64,000 nucleotides of DNA from Pseudomonas mucoides (GTDB lineage Bacteria; Pseudomonadota; Gammaproteobacteria; Pseudomonadales; Pseudomonadaceae). The position numbers and the translations under genes are program-made. Below, piece after piece: positions 17,075 to 25,268 of the stretch. The notes under the pieces were generated by a model that saw only the letters and a list, made by a program, of their open reading frames with translations, did not search any database and had not been told where the DNA came from. Positions within the stretch are counted from its first letter, which is position 1; every line of letters starts with the position of its first letter. The stretch is taken from contig NZ_JACOPW010000005.1 in NCBI RefSeq assembly GCF_015461845.1, positions 310,001 through 374,000 on the forward strand. The letters are read 5' to 3'.

Positions 17075-17584
17075 TTACTCGTGGGACTTAAGAATTCTTG
17101 CAGGATTGCCTACGACGGTAACGTTGGCAGGTACCGATCGAGTGACCACGGCACCAGCACCGATCATCGCATTTTCACCAATGGTGATGCCCGGGAGGAT
17201 GGTGCAGTTGGCGCCTAGAGATGCCCCCTTGCCGATCACGGTTCTATCGAAACTGTCAGGATAGACTTTACTTCTTGGAAATCTATCATTGGTAAAGGTC
17301 GCGTTAGGGCCGATGAATACGTCATCCGCGATGGAAATTCCGTCCCAGATTTGCACGCCACATTTGATCGTTACCCGATCGCCAATGACGACATCGTTCT
17401 CGATGAAAACGTGATCACATACGTTGCATTCCTGGCCAATTTTCGCCTGCGGCAACACATGTGTAAAAGCCCAGATTCGAGAGCCTTTGCCTATGTTGGT
17501 GGATTCGCACAAGGCGTGGGAGTGCACGAAATAGTCTTTGGGCTCACTCATGTTTCGTTCGATCCATACAAGGTTAAGCGGCAT
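17075..17584 (-). CDS. fdtC: dTDP-3-amino-3,6-dideoxyhexose N-acetyltransferase, FdtC/WbbJ-like
   Basis: This 169-residue left-handed beta-helix acetyltransferase has IGKGSRIWAFTHVLPQAKIG, CDHVFIENDVVIGDRVTIK, IGPNATFTNDRFPRSK and a C-terminal VVTRSVPANVTVVGNPARI, very like FdtC. It would acetylate dTDP-Fuc3N or Qui3N with acetyl-CoA, completing FdtA-FdtB-FdtC. The first ATG (17584) has AGGA five bases before it; a second ATG at 17551 fits the family start slightly better but has a weak ribosome site. It is the only gene of the sugar locus on the minus strand, facing the GT-C gene. Confidence 0.87.
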   Translation of the reverse strand: MPLNLVWIERNMSEPKDYFVHSHALCESTNIGKGSRIWAFTHVLPQAKIGQECNVCDHVFIENDVVIGDRVTIKCGVQIWDGISIADDVFIGPNATFTNDRFPRSKVYPDSFDRTVIGKGASLGANCTILPGITIGENAMIGAGAVVTRSVPANVTVVGNPARILKSHE

Positions 17585-17932
17585 AGTTTCCTAGAAAACA
17601 TGCAGCGCTTCCAATGTTTTTGCAGCGTTGCAAACTCGCATGTTGTAAACGCCGTGAGCGATTCACTCTACCCTTCAGGATCGACAACCTCGTGCAGAGG
17701 TGTCTACGTTCATGACGTTGACTCTTGGCGCGGGAACCTGTCCTTGCGGTGCCTGTCGAAGCTTCCAGGCAGCGAAAACCCGGTACCGCTCAAGTGTTGT
17801 CCGTTGGGCCGAAGAAATGCGGTCAGCGGCGTGCGCAAAAGCAGTTTTTTTCTGTTACGGCGATGGCGACCTACGTACAATGAACATCATTGAGTTCAGG
17901 CAAGGGAGTAGGGGACATTGGGACATGGCTAT
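17585..17932. other. 348-base gap upstream of both fdtC and wbpM
   Basis: This divergent intergenic region should hold promoters for fdtC (minus) and wbpM (plus). Open frames here are short and lack family features. A TACAAT lies just upstream of wbpM near 17875, without a convincing -35. AAGGGAG near 17902 could serve a TTG start for wbpM at 17918. Nothing else could be assigned. Confidence 0.4.
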
Positions 17933-19927
17933 ATGGATAAGCTGAGGATGTTTTTGTTGGGACTTCCGCGCCGACAGAAGCGGTTGATCCAGGTGTTCAC
18001 GGACGTCATTCTCGTTTGGATTGCGTTGTGGATGGCATTCGTCGTGCGTTTGGGGGTTGATGAGATGATCAATCCCTTCAAAATTCATATCTGGTTGTTC
18101 GTCTGCGCTCCAGTTGTCGCGATTCCCTTGTTCATACGATTCGGCATGTACCGGGCCGTAATGCGTTATTTTGGCAATGATGCGCTCGTTGCCATTATCA
18201 AAGCAGTCAGTCTTTCCTCACTGATCCTGGCGTTGGTGGTCTACTGGTATAGCAATCATGAAGCGGTTGTCCCGCGCTCCATCATTTTTAACTACTGGTG
18301 GTTGAGCCTTGTCATCATTGGCGGACTGCGCCTGTGTATGCGCCAGTATTTCATGGGCGACTGGTTCACGGCTGTCCAACACGTGCCTTTCACCAACCGT
18401 GATGACGGTTTGACCAAGGTCGCCGTCTACGGCGCCGGTGTCGCGGGTAATCAGCTGGTTGCCGCATTGCGCATGGGGCGTGTCATGCGTCCGGTCGCGT
18501 TCATTGACGACGACTCCAGCATTGCCGATCGTTCCATATCCGGCTTGCACGTCTACAAGCCCAAGCACATCCAGCAGATGATCGATGTTACCGGTGCCCA
18601 GGAAATCCTTCTCGCGCTGCCATCCTCCACCCGGGCCCGTCGCCGGGAAATTCTAAATGTGCTGGAAAGGTTTCCGCTTCACGTACGTAGCGTGCCTAAT
18701 TTCACTGATTTGGCCAGCGGCCGTGTGAAGGTCGAAGATATCCGGGAAGTTGACATAGCCGACTTGCTCGGGCGCGACTCGGTGCCCGCACAACCTGAGT
18801 TGCTAGAACGTTGTATCCGGGGCAAAACGGTGATGGTAACAGGCGCCGGCGGCTCAATCGGGTCAGAGCTGTGTCGGCAGATATTTGCTCTTGAGCCTAC
18901 AACGCTTATTTTGTTCGAGCACAGTGAGTTCAATCTTTACAGCATTTTGTCCGAACTTGAGCAACGTAGCTGTCGGGAGTCGGCAGCTGTTCAGCTGTTG
19001 CCGATTCTCGGATCTATCCGTCATAAGGACAAACTCCTGGATGTGATGAAAACGTGGCGTGTCGACACGGTCTATCACGCAGCCGCTTACAAGCATGTGC
19101 CGATGGTCGAGCACAATATTGCCGAGGGCGTGCTTAATAACGTAATCGGGACGCTTAACACAGCTCAGGCGGCGTTACAGACGGGAGTAGCCAACTTTGT
19201 ACTGATCTCTACCGACAAGGCGGTCCGTCCTACCAATGTGATGGGCAGCACCAAGCGTCTCGCCGAATTGACACTTCAAGCGCTCAGCCGCGAGATTGCC
19301 CCCGTATTGTTCGGCGACAAGGCGAACGTCTCTCGCGTTAACAAAACCCGTTTTACGATGGTTCGTTTTGGCAATGTGTTGGGCTCTTCAGGTTCCGTAA
19401 TCCCGCTTTTCCACAACCAGATCAAATCGGGCGGCCCACTAACGGTCACCCACCCGAAGATCACCCGCTATTTCATGACCATTCCCGAAGCGGCGCAATT
19501 AGTCATCCAGGCGGGTTCCATGGGGCAGGGCGGCGATGTGTTTGTTCTGGACATGGGCGAGCCGGTAAAAATTGTCGAACTGGCGGAGAAGATGATTCAC
19601 TTGTCCGGATTGAGCATTCGTTCAGACAAGAATCCGCACGGTGACATTTCCATCGAGTTCACTGGGTTGCGTCCAGGAGAAAAGCTCTATGAGGAGTTGC
19701 TGATCGGCGACAACGTATCGGCTACCCAGCACCCGATGATCATGAGCGCGAATGAAGATCACCTCGGGTGGGATATCCTGAAGGGGCGTTTGACTGAGTT
19801 GCTGGCCGCTGTCGAGCTGGACGACTACTCGCGCGTCCGCCAACTTCTGCGCGAAACCGTCAGCGGTTACAGCCCCGATGGCGAAATCGTCGACTGGATC
19901 TACCAACAACGACGCCTTGAGCCCTGA
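17933..19927 (+). CDS. wbpM: WbpM: UDP-GlcNAc 4,6-dehydratase
   Basis: This 664-residue protein has several N-terminal membrane helices (residues about 15-140), an NAD-binding domain beginning KVAVYGAGVAGNQL and a catalytic SDR domain with VMVTGAGGSIGSEL, HAAAYKHVPMVE and STDKAVRPTNVMGSTKR. The last carries the unusual catalytic Met-Lys in place of Tyr-Lys. WbpM makes the UDP-4-keto-6-deoxy sugar used by WbpV. ATG 17933 gives a length close to P. aeruginosa WbpM; a TTG at 17918 has a stronger ribosome site and would add five residues. WbpM is the conserved end gene of Pseudomonas O-antigen loci. Confidence 0.96.
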   Translation: MDKLRMFLLGLPRRQKRLIQVFTDVILVWIALWMAFVVRLGVDEMINPFKIHIWLFVCAPVVAIPLFIRFGMYRAVMRYFGNDALVAIIKAVSLSSLILALVVYWYSNHEAVVPRSIIFNYWWLSLVIIGGLRLCMRQYFMGDWFTAVQHVPFTNRDDGLTKVAVYGAGVAGNQLVAALRMGRVMRPVAFIDDDSSIADRSISGLHVYKPKHIQQMIDVTGAQEILLALPSSTRARRREILNVLERFPLHVRSVPNFTDLASGRVKVEDIREVDIADLLGRDSVPAQPELLERCIRGKTVMVTGAGGSIGSELCRQIFALEPTTLILFEHSEFNLYSILSELEQRSCRESAAVQLLPILGSIRHKDKLLDVMKTWRVDTVYHAAAYKHVPMVEHNIAEGVLNNVIGTLNTAQAALQTGVANFVLISTDKAVRPTNVMGSTKRLAELTLQALSREIAPVLFGDKANVSRVNKTRFTMVRFGNVLGSSGSVIPLFHNQIKSGGPLTVTHPKITRYFMTIPEAAQLVIQAGSMGQGGDVFVLDMGEPVKIVELAEKMIHLSGLSIRSDKNPHGDISIEFTGLRPGEKLYEELLIGDNVSATQHPMIMSANEDHLGWDILKGRLTELLAAVELDDYSRVRQLLRETVSGYSPDGEIVDWIYQQRRLEP

Positions 19928-19989
19928 TTGTTTCACATTCTGCAACAGACACATTTTTGACAAGCTCCCACCATCGCCTAAGTTTGGAG

Positions 19990-20010
19990 AGCAGCTTCGG
20001 AAAAGCTGCT
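19990..20010 (+). terminator. Hairpin between wbpM and the comEA-like gene
   Basis: AGCAGCTT (19990-19997) pairs with AAGCTGCT (20003-20010) over a five-base loop, extended by flanking GAG/CTC. It is followed only by TTCTC, so it is a weak terminator or a 5' leader hairpin of the next gene. Confidence 0.45.
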
Positions 20011-20039
20011 TTCTCAAACGATGTTATGGAGCTTCATCT

Positions 20040-20375
20040 ATGCGTACTGGCTATTTCTACTCTTTGGTTTTTGCACTGCTCACCAGCGCCTCTATTGCCG
20101 CTATTGCCGCGCCAGCTGTGAAACCCGAGCCTGCCAACGCACCTTCGGTGCTGGAAGTTTCCCCTAAGATGCAGGTTGGCAAAGTCGATCTCAATGCAGC
20201 CGATGCACCGACATTGCAGCGTGAGCTGTCCGGTATCGGTGAGGCCAAAGCCAAGGCGATTGTTGCTTATCGTGAGAGTAATGGGCCATTTTCGTCTGTA
20301 GACGAACTGCTGGAAGTGAAAGGGATAGGGAAAGCGATTGTGGACAAGAACCGCGAAAAGCTTCAGGTGAACTAA
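20040..20375 (+). CDS. ComEA-like helix-hairpin-helix DNA-binding protein
   Basis: This 111-residue protein has a signal peptide (to about residue 24, ending AAIAA) and then a ComEA-type tandem HhH domain: VDLNAADAPTLQRELSGIG, AKAIVAYRESNGPF, VDELLEVKGIGKAIV. Such periplasmic proteins bind double-stranded DNA; in Pseudomonas a role in uptake is possible but unproven. GGAG lies nine bases before the ATG. Its place right after wbpM matches the conserved border of Pseudomonas O-antigen loci, and a strong terminator follows. Confidence 0.88.
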   Translation: MRTGYFYSLVFALLTSASIAAIAAPAVKPEPANAPSVLEVSPKMQVGKVDLNAADAPTLQRELSGIGEAKAKAIVAYRESNGPFSSVDELLEVKGIGKAIVDKNREKLQVN

Positions 20376-20394
20376 GCTTGTAACTCAAGCCCAG

Positions 20395-20421
20395 AGGCCG
20401 GTCATTGACCGGCCTTTTTTC
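20395..20421 (+). terminator. Rho-independent terminator
   Basis: GGCCGGT pairs with ACCGGCC over a five-base loop and is followed by six T residues (20415-20420). It closes the comEA-like gene and the O-antigen locus. Confidence 0.9.
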
Positions 20422-20580
20422 ATTCTGGGAATAGGGGAGGGGAGACGCCTTTCATCGGCTGATAAAAAATTATGGCTATCATATGTCGCTGATATTATGC
20501 CTATAATTCATTCGCGTGCCGCTGAAGCGTGCTGATGTTCAGACGCTCATTTTCCTCAAGTATTTTCCTGGAGCACAGTC

Positions 20581-21375
20581 ATGACTTCCTCCCAGTCCCA
20601 AGGTACGGCCCTTGTTACCGGCGCATCTTCCGGTATCGGTGCGATATACGCTGAGCGGTTGGCGGCGCGTGGTTTTGATTTGCTGCTGGTCGCTCGCGAC
20701 GAGCAGCGGCTTGAGGCGGCAGCGAGCCAGTTGCGCACCGAGTATGGTGTTCAGGTAGAAGTGCTGAAGGCAGACCTGACACAAAAGGATGATGTGCTGC
20801 AGATCGAACAACGTCTTCGCAGTGATTCGAGTATCAGCCTGTTGCTGAACAACGCTGGCGTCGCGTCGGATGGTCTGCTGGCAAATGCCGACATGGAACA
20901 GCTGGAAAAGCTGATTCAACTGAACGTCACTACGGTCACACGCCTGGCATCAGCGGCAGCCGCCAGTTTTGCCAAGGCCGGCCGGGGTTCGATCATCAAT
21001 ATCGCATCGGTGGTTGCGCTGTTCCCTGAGCGCTTCAATGCAACCTACAGCGCCAGTAAAGCTTATGTGTTAAGCCTGACCCAATCCTTGAATGCCGAAC
21101 TGGATGGCACCGGGGTCAAGGTCCAGGCCGTTTTGCCGGGCGTCACACGCACCGAAATCTGGGAACGCTCCGGTATCGATGCTAGCCAGATACCCGCGGA
21201 AATGGTCATGGACGCAGGTGAGATGGTTGATGCTGCGTTATCCGGCCTGGACCAAGGTGAACTGATCACCATTCCATCGTTGCCAAACGCCTCCGAGTGG
21301 GACGACTTTGTGAAGGCCCGCTTGGTCATGGCGCCGAATCTTTCCAAAAGTACCGCCGCCGCACGTTACAAATGA
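20581..21375 (+). CDS. Short-chain dehydrogenase/reductase
   Basis: This classical SDR has 264 residues, with TGASSGIG at 13-20, NNAGVAS near 95 and catalytic Tyr156/Lys160 in YSASK. It is a cytoplasmic NAD(P)-dependent oxidoreductase; the substrate is unknown. An exact TATAAT sits at 20502-20507 without a good -35. A FabF-type synthase follows 33 bases later and a TetR regulator converges on it, so it may belong to a fatty-acyl or 3-ketoacyl pathway. Confidence 0.88.
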   Translation: MTSSQSQGTALVTGASSGIGAIYAERLAARGFDLLLVARDEQRLEAAASQLRTEYGVQVEVLKADLTQKDDVLQIEQRLRSDSSISLLLNNAGVASDGLLANADMEQLEKLIQLNVTTVTRLASAAAASFAKAGRGSIINIASVVALFPERFNATYSASKAYVLSLTQSLNAELDGTGVKVQAVLPGVTRTEIWERSGIDASQIPAEMVMDAGEMVDAALSGLDQGELITIPSLPNASEWDDFVKARLVMAPNLSKSTAAARYK

Positions 21376-21407
21376 AACACCTTCAATCGTATTGAGGTAA
21401 TTACGGC

Positions 21408-22682
21408 ATGAGTGATCGTCGAGTAGTTGTCACCGGCATGGGCCTGGTGACTCCATTGGGTAGCGGTGTAGAAGTTGTCTGGGAGCGACTGCTGGCCGGG
21501 CGTTCCGGGTTGCGGATTTTGCCGGACGAGGTGGTCGCCGATTTGCCGGCAAAGGTGGGCGGTGTGGTGCCGACTGCCGAGGAGGATGCCGAGGCGGGTT
21601 TTGACCCGGATCGGGCGACGCCACCCAAAGAACAGAAGAAGATGGACCGCTTCATTCTGTTTGCCATGGAAGCCGCGCGACAGGCGTTGGAGCAGGCGGG
21701 TTGGCAGGCGCTGGACGCGCAAGCCCAGGAACGTACCGCAACCATCATCGGCTCAGGAATCGGCGGATTCGGCGCCATTGCCGATGCGGTGCGCACCACC
21801 GACAGCCGTGGCCCACGGCGACTGTCGCCCTTCACCATTCCGTCGTTCCTGGTCAACCTCGCTGCGGGTCATGTGTCGATCCAGCACGGTTTCAAAGGCC
21901 CGTTGGGTGCTCCGGTGACGGCGTGTGCGGCGGGGGTTCAGGCGATTGGTGATGCGGCGCGGCTGATTCGTTGTGGCGAAGCGGATATTGCCGTGTGCGG
22001 CGGCGCGGAGGCGGCGATCGATCGGGTCAGTCTTGCCGGGTTCGCGGCGGCGCGAGCCTTGTCCAGCGGTTTCAACGAAACCCCGGAACGTGCTTCCCGG
22101 CCGTTCGACAGTGCTCGCGACGGCTTTGTGATGGGCGAGGGCGCGGGCCTTCTGGTGATTGAATCCCTGGAGCACGCCATGGCGCGCGGGGCTCAACCGT
22201 TAGCCGAGTTGGTCGGCTACGGCACCAGCGCCGATGCTTACCATCTGACGGCGGGCCCGGAAGATGGCAATGGTGCACGTCGGGCGATGTCGCTGGCATT
22301 GGCACAGGCCGGTGTTTCAGCCGCACAGGTGCAACATCTCAATGCGCATGCCACGTCGACGCCGGTGGGCGACCTCGGCGAGTTAGCGGCGATCAAGTCA
22401 TTGTTCGGTTCAGACAACAAGGTGGCGGTGACATCGACCAAGTCGGCGATAGGGCATTTGCTCGGCGCTGCTGGTGGGGTTGAGGCGATCTTCACGCTGT
22501 TGGCGATTCGCGATCAGATCGTGCCGGCCACTTTGAACTTCGATAATCCGGACCCGGCGGCGCAAGGTGTGGACATCGTCCACGGTCAGGCGCGGCCAAT
22601 GGCTATCGAGTACGCGTTGTCCAACGGCTTCGGGTTTGGCGGGGTCAATGCCAGCGTGTTGTTCAAGCGCTGGCAGGGTTAA
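21408..22682 (+). CDS. fabF: Beta-ketoacyl-ACP synthase II-type enzyme (FabF paralogue)
   Basis: This 424-residue thiolase-fold condensing enzyme starts RRVVVTGMGLVTPLG, with catalytic Cys173 in TACAAG, His in NAHATSTPVGD and KSAIGHLLGAAGG. It extends acyl-ACP with malonyl-ACP. It is not next to acpP/fabG, so it is probably an accessory FabF paired with the SDR. Its TAA overlaps the stop of the convergent TetR gene by two bases. Confidence 0.93.
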   Translation: MSDRRVVVTGMGLVTPLGSGVEVVWERLLAGRSGLRILPDEVVADLPAKVGGVVPTAEEDAEAGFDPDRATPPKEQKKMDRFILFAMEAARQALEQAGWQALDAQAQERTATIIGSGIGGFGAIADAVRTTDSRGPRRLSPFTIPSFLVNLAAGHVSIQHGFKGPLGAPVTACAAGVQAIGDAARLIRCGEADIAVCGGAEAAIDRVSLAGFAAARALSSGFNETPERASRPFDSARDGFVMGEGAGLLVIESLEHAMARGAQPLAELVGYGTSADAYHLTAGPEDGNGARRAMSLALAQAGVSAAQVQHLNAHATSTPVGDLGELAAIKSLFGSDNKVAVTSTKSAIGHLLGAAGGVEAIFTLLAIRDQIVPATLNFDNPDPAAQGVDIVHGQARPMAIEYALSNGFGFGGVNASVLFKRWQG

Positions 22683-23236
22683 TCCTGCGGTTGTTTAAGA
22701 AACGCGCGGGTCACGTCAAGAATCCGCTGAGCCAGCTCCGGACTCTCGACACTGCGCGATAACAACAATGCGCCGACCAGGGCGGACATGATAAAGACGC
22801 TCTGGTCAGCGGCATCTTCGCCTTCAAGGCTGTTTTCTATTTGTTGGAGTCGTGCGTTCAGCACCACGTCCGAGGTCGGACTTGGCTGCCCGCGCAAGCC
22901 GAGTTCCGAGGACATAGTCGGTAACGGGCATCCTTCATGCGGCGAGGTCTGGTGCCATTCCGACAAATAGGTGTCGATGAACGCTTCCAGCGGGCGATCC
23001 TGGGCGAACAGCTCGGCGCAGACGGCGTCGCACTGATCACCCGCTGCTTGCAACGCCTTTTCAACCAGTTCGTCCTTGGACGTGAAGTGCGAGTAAAAAC
23101 CGCCGTGGGTCAACCCCAGGGCTTTCATCAGCGGTTGCAGGCCGGTCGCACCAATACCGTCGCGGCGGAATCGCGCTGACGCTTCCTTGATGATGCGCTG
23201 ATGGGTCTGGGCTTTATGGTCCTGCGAGTAACGCAT
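22679..23236 (-). CDS. TetR/AcrR-family regulator
   Basis: This regulator has about 185 residues. Its N-terminal helix-turn-helix has RIIKEASARFRRDGIGATGL and MKALGLTHGGFYSHFTSKDELV, a close fit to TetR, followed by a ligand-binding domain. Start ATG 23236 gives MRYSQDHKAQTHQRI; an upstream TTG would add six residues. It converges with fabF and is back to back with a GntR gene, 175 bases away. The target could be either neighbour; no operator is evident. Confidence 0.9.
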   Translation of the reverse strand: MRYSQDHKAQTHQRIIKEASARFRRDGIGATGLQPLMKALGLTHGGFYSHFTSKDELVEKALQAAGDQCDAVCAELFAQDRPLEAFIDTYLSEWHQTSPHEGCPLPTMSSELGLRGQPSPTSDVVLNARLQQIENSLEGEDAADQSVFIMSALVGALLLSRSVESPELAQRILDVTRAFLKQPQD

Positions 23237-23411
23237 CTGAAATCTCCGCAACAATGCGCCATCTTAACCAATGAAAATAAGATGGCGACTGTACTTCTAC
23301 TTCTATAAAGCATGCAGATGCGTCCAACTCCGTCCTGAACACGACGTGATCTGGCACGGATAGTGATTACTCATTAGCCAGAGATTGTTGAACAATCATA
23401 AGGCGAAGCGC

Positions 23412-24065
23412 ATGAGCAACGGACAGTCCCTGGCCGACCACATCACACTGGAATTGCGTGCCGACATCATTGGCGGCCGATTGGTGCCCGGCATGGCGTT
23501 GGTGGAAAACGATCTGGTGTCTGCCTATAACGCTTCTCGCAATACGATCCGCGAGGCCTTGCACCGCTTGGGTCAGGAAGGGTTGACCGTGTATGTCCGC
23601 AACAAAGGGGTGAGCGTGCGCAGGCTGGGCGTAGTGGACGTGCGTGACCTGTTCAAGGTCCGGCGCACCCTCGAGTTGCAAGCCATCAATGCCAGCCCGC
23701 CGCTGCGCGACGATCAGTCGGCGCGGATGCTCCAGGCCCTGGAAGCCACCGAGCTGGCCAGGGAGCGTGAGGACTGGCGTGCCGTCGGTACTCACAGCCT
23801 GGCCTTTCATCAACACATTGTCGGGTTGCTGCGCAGTCCGTTGTTTGATGAGTTCTTCACCAACGTCGTCGCGCAATTGCGTCTGGTGTTCTCCACCGCG
23901 CCCGATGAATCACGTTTTCAGGCGCCATGGCTGGCGCGTGACCGGCAGATCCATGCCTTGCTGGCCGAGGGCGATACCCGCGCAGCTGCGGATGCCATGA
24001 GCCTTTACCTGGATGATTCGGAACACCTCCTGTTGCAGATATGTACCCCTTCTTCCCATCACTGA
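23412..24065 (+). CDS. GntR-family (FadR/FCD-type) regulator
   Basis: This protein has about 217 residues: a winged helix (LADHITLELRADIIGGRLVPG, NTIREALHRLGQEGLTVYVR) then an FCD ligand domain with VRDLFKVRRTLELQAI. Such regulators sense organic acids. ATG 23412 is preferred over an upstream TTG because it follows AAGGCG at fair spacing. The DUF1989 gene begins 15 bases later, so the regulator probably controls that gene. Confidence 0.9.
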   Translation: MSNGQSLADHITLELRADIIGGRLVPGMALVENDLVSAYNASRNTIREALHRLGQEGLTVYVRNKGVSVRRLGVVDVRDLFKVRRTLELQAINASPPLRDDQSARMLQALEATELAREREDWRAVGTHSLAFHQHIVGLLRSPLFDEFFTNVVAQLRLVFSTAPDESRFQAPWLARDRQIHALLAEGDTRAAADAMSLYLDDSEHLLLQICTPSSHH

Positions 24066-24080
24066 TCGAGGATTCGTGCC

Positions 24081-24932
24081 ATGTACAAAGACTATCCGGC
24101 GGCCTATCAAGTCAGCAAAGGCTCGGCGTTGCAGGTGGATACAGCCTTCTACGAACGGATTCGGGATGCGAAGGACGGGCGGACGCTGATCGAGCAGTTC
24201 GAAGTACCGATCCGCACCGGCCGCGCCTGGAACGTGCCGGCAGGCCATGTGTTTCGTGTCACCACACCGGTCGGGCCGCAAGTGGGGGATTTCAACGTCT
24301 GGAACGCCCATGACCCACGGGAGCGCTTATGGGCGGCGCGCACCCGTCAATTGCAGGGCGCCCACGTCAGCACCCACGACCGGCTCTGGTCGAACCTGCC
24401 TTTTTTGCGGCCGCTGGTGACGATTACCGACGACAGCCTGGCGGGTTATGGCATCGACGAACACGGCGGTCGCTTGCATGATTTACTCGGCACGCGCTGC
24501 GATCCTTATGTGAACAAGATGCTCACTGGTGAGGACTTCCATCATCACTGCCATTCCAACCTGACTCGCGCCGTTTTGCCCTATGGCCTGACCGAGTTCG
24601 ACGTGCATGACGTGCTGAACATTTTCCAGTGCACCGGTCTGAATCACGACGACCTTTACTTCATGAAAGCCTGTCCGGCGCAGAAGGGCGATTACCTGGA
24701 GTTCTTTGCCGAGATCGATTTGCTGTGCGCGCTCTCGACCTGTCCAGGTGGTGACCTGTCGCTGGCCATGTGGGGGCCGGATGCGCAGGATCCGCTGACC
24801 GTATGTCGACCGCTGGGCGTGGAGATTTATCGGTTGCAGGAGTCGTTGCTGGAAGGCTGGAGCCAACCGGAGCGTGCGGCGTACAAAGGTATGCACGGCT
24901 TGCACATCGCCAAAGCCGACTGGGAACAATAA
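24081..24932 (+). CDS. DUF1989 / urea carboxylase-associated family protein
   Basis: This 283-residue cytoplasmic protein has the family segments WNVPAGHVFRVTTPVGPQVGDFNVWNA, GTRCDPYVNKMLTG, FHHHCHSNL and LCALSTCPGGDLS. Members accompany urea carboxylase or purine and amine catabolism genes and are thought to bind metal; the conserved His and Cys residues fit that. No exact reaction is established. It is co-transcribed with the GntR regulator and ends at a strong hairpin. Confidence 0.85.
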   Translation: MYKDYPAAYQVSKGSALQVDTAFYERIRDAKDGRTLIEQFEVPIRTGRAWNVPAGHVFRVTTPVGPQVGDFNVWNAHDPRERLWAARTRQLQGAHVSTHDRLWSNLPFLRPLVTITDDSLAGYGIDEHGGRLHDLLGTRCDPYVNKMLTGEDFHHHCHSNLTRAVLPYGLTEFDVHDVLNIFQCTGLNHDDLYFMKACPAQKGDYLEFFAEIDLLCALSTCPGGDLSLAMWGPDAQDPLTVCRPLGVEIYRLQESLLEGWSQPERAAYKGMHGLHIAKADWEQ

Positions 24933-24939
24933 AAGCAAA

Positions 24940-24970
24940 CCCCCTGTCATTCACTGAGAATGACAGGGGG
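24940..24970. terminator. Intergenic terminator hairpin
   Basis: Arms 24940-24952 and 24958-24970 form a perfect 13-bp stem (C5 TGTCATTC and its complement) with a five-base loop. T-rich sequence follows on the minus strand and none on the plus strand. It best ends the minus-strand DUF2897 gene but can also stop the DUF1989 transcript. Confidence 0.8.
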
Positions 24971-24977
24971 GGGTTCG

Positions 24978-25145
24978 TTAGCGGTCCTGTGCTTCCTTGG
25001 CATCCATTTCCGCATTGCGTTCAGCGACGCGTTTTCGTTGCTCTTCGGTCAGGTCGACCTTGGTGGCGGTGTCTCGCAACATCATCAAGCCACCAACGAT
25101 CGAGCCGATTGCAACGACCAGAATCAACCAGGCATACCAGGGCAT
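24978..25145 (-). CDS. DUF2897 family small membrane protein
   Basis: This 55-residue protein, MPWYAWLILVVAIGSIVGGL followed by a charged tail LTEEQRKRVAERNAEMDA, has one N-terminal membrane helix and a cytoplasmic helix. It matches the DUF2897 family of Pseudomonas and relatives, of unknown function. AGGAG lies six bases before the ATG. A 9-bp hairpin at 25167-25189 lies in its leader. Confidence 0.85.
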   Translation of the reverse strand: MPWYAWLILVVAIGSIVGGLMMLRDTATKVDLTEEQRKRVAERNAEMDAKEAQDR

Positions 25146-25268
25146 AGGGCTCTCCTTGAGGCAGGGCGATTGGCGGAGGTCGCCAATCGATCGTGCATAC
25201 CACTTTGAGCGATGGATTTTCGCAGTGGTTCCATTCTATGCCTGATAAGCCAATCGCACCTGAAGCGT

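Noticed and set aside
17351..17893. Plus-strand frame antisense to fdtC and across the wbpM leader
   Set aside because: It overlaps a well supported acetyltransferase, has unnatural composition and no motifs.
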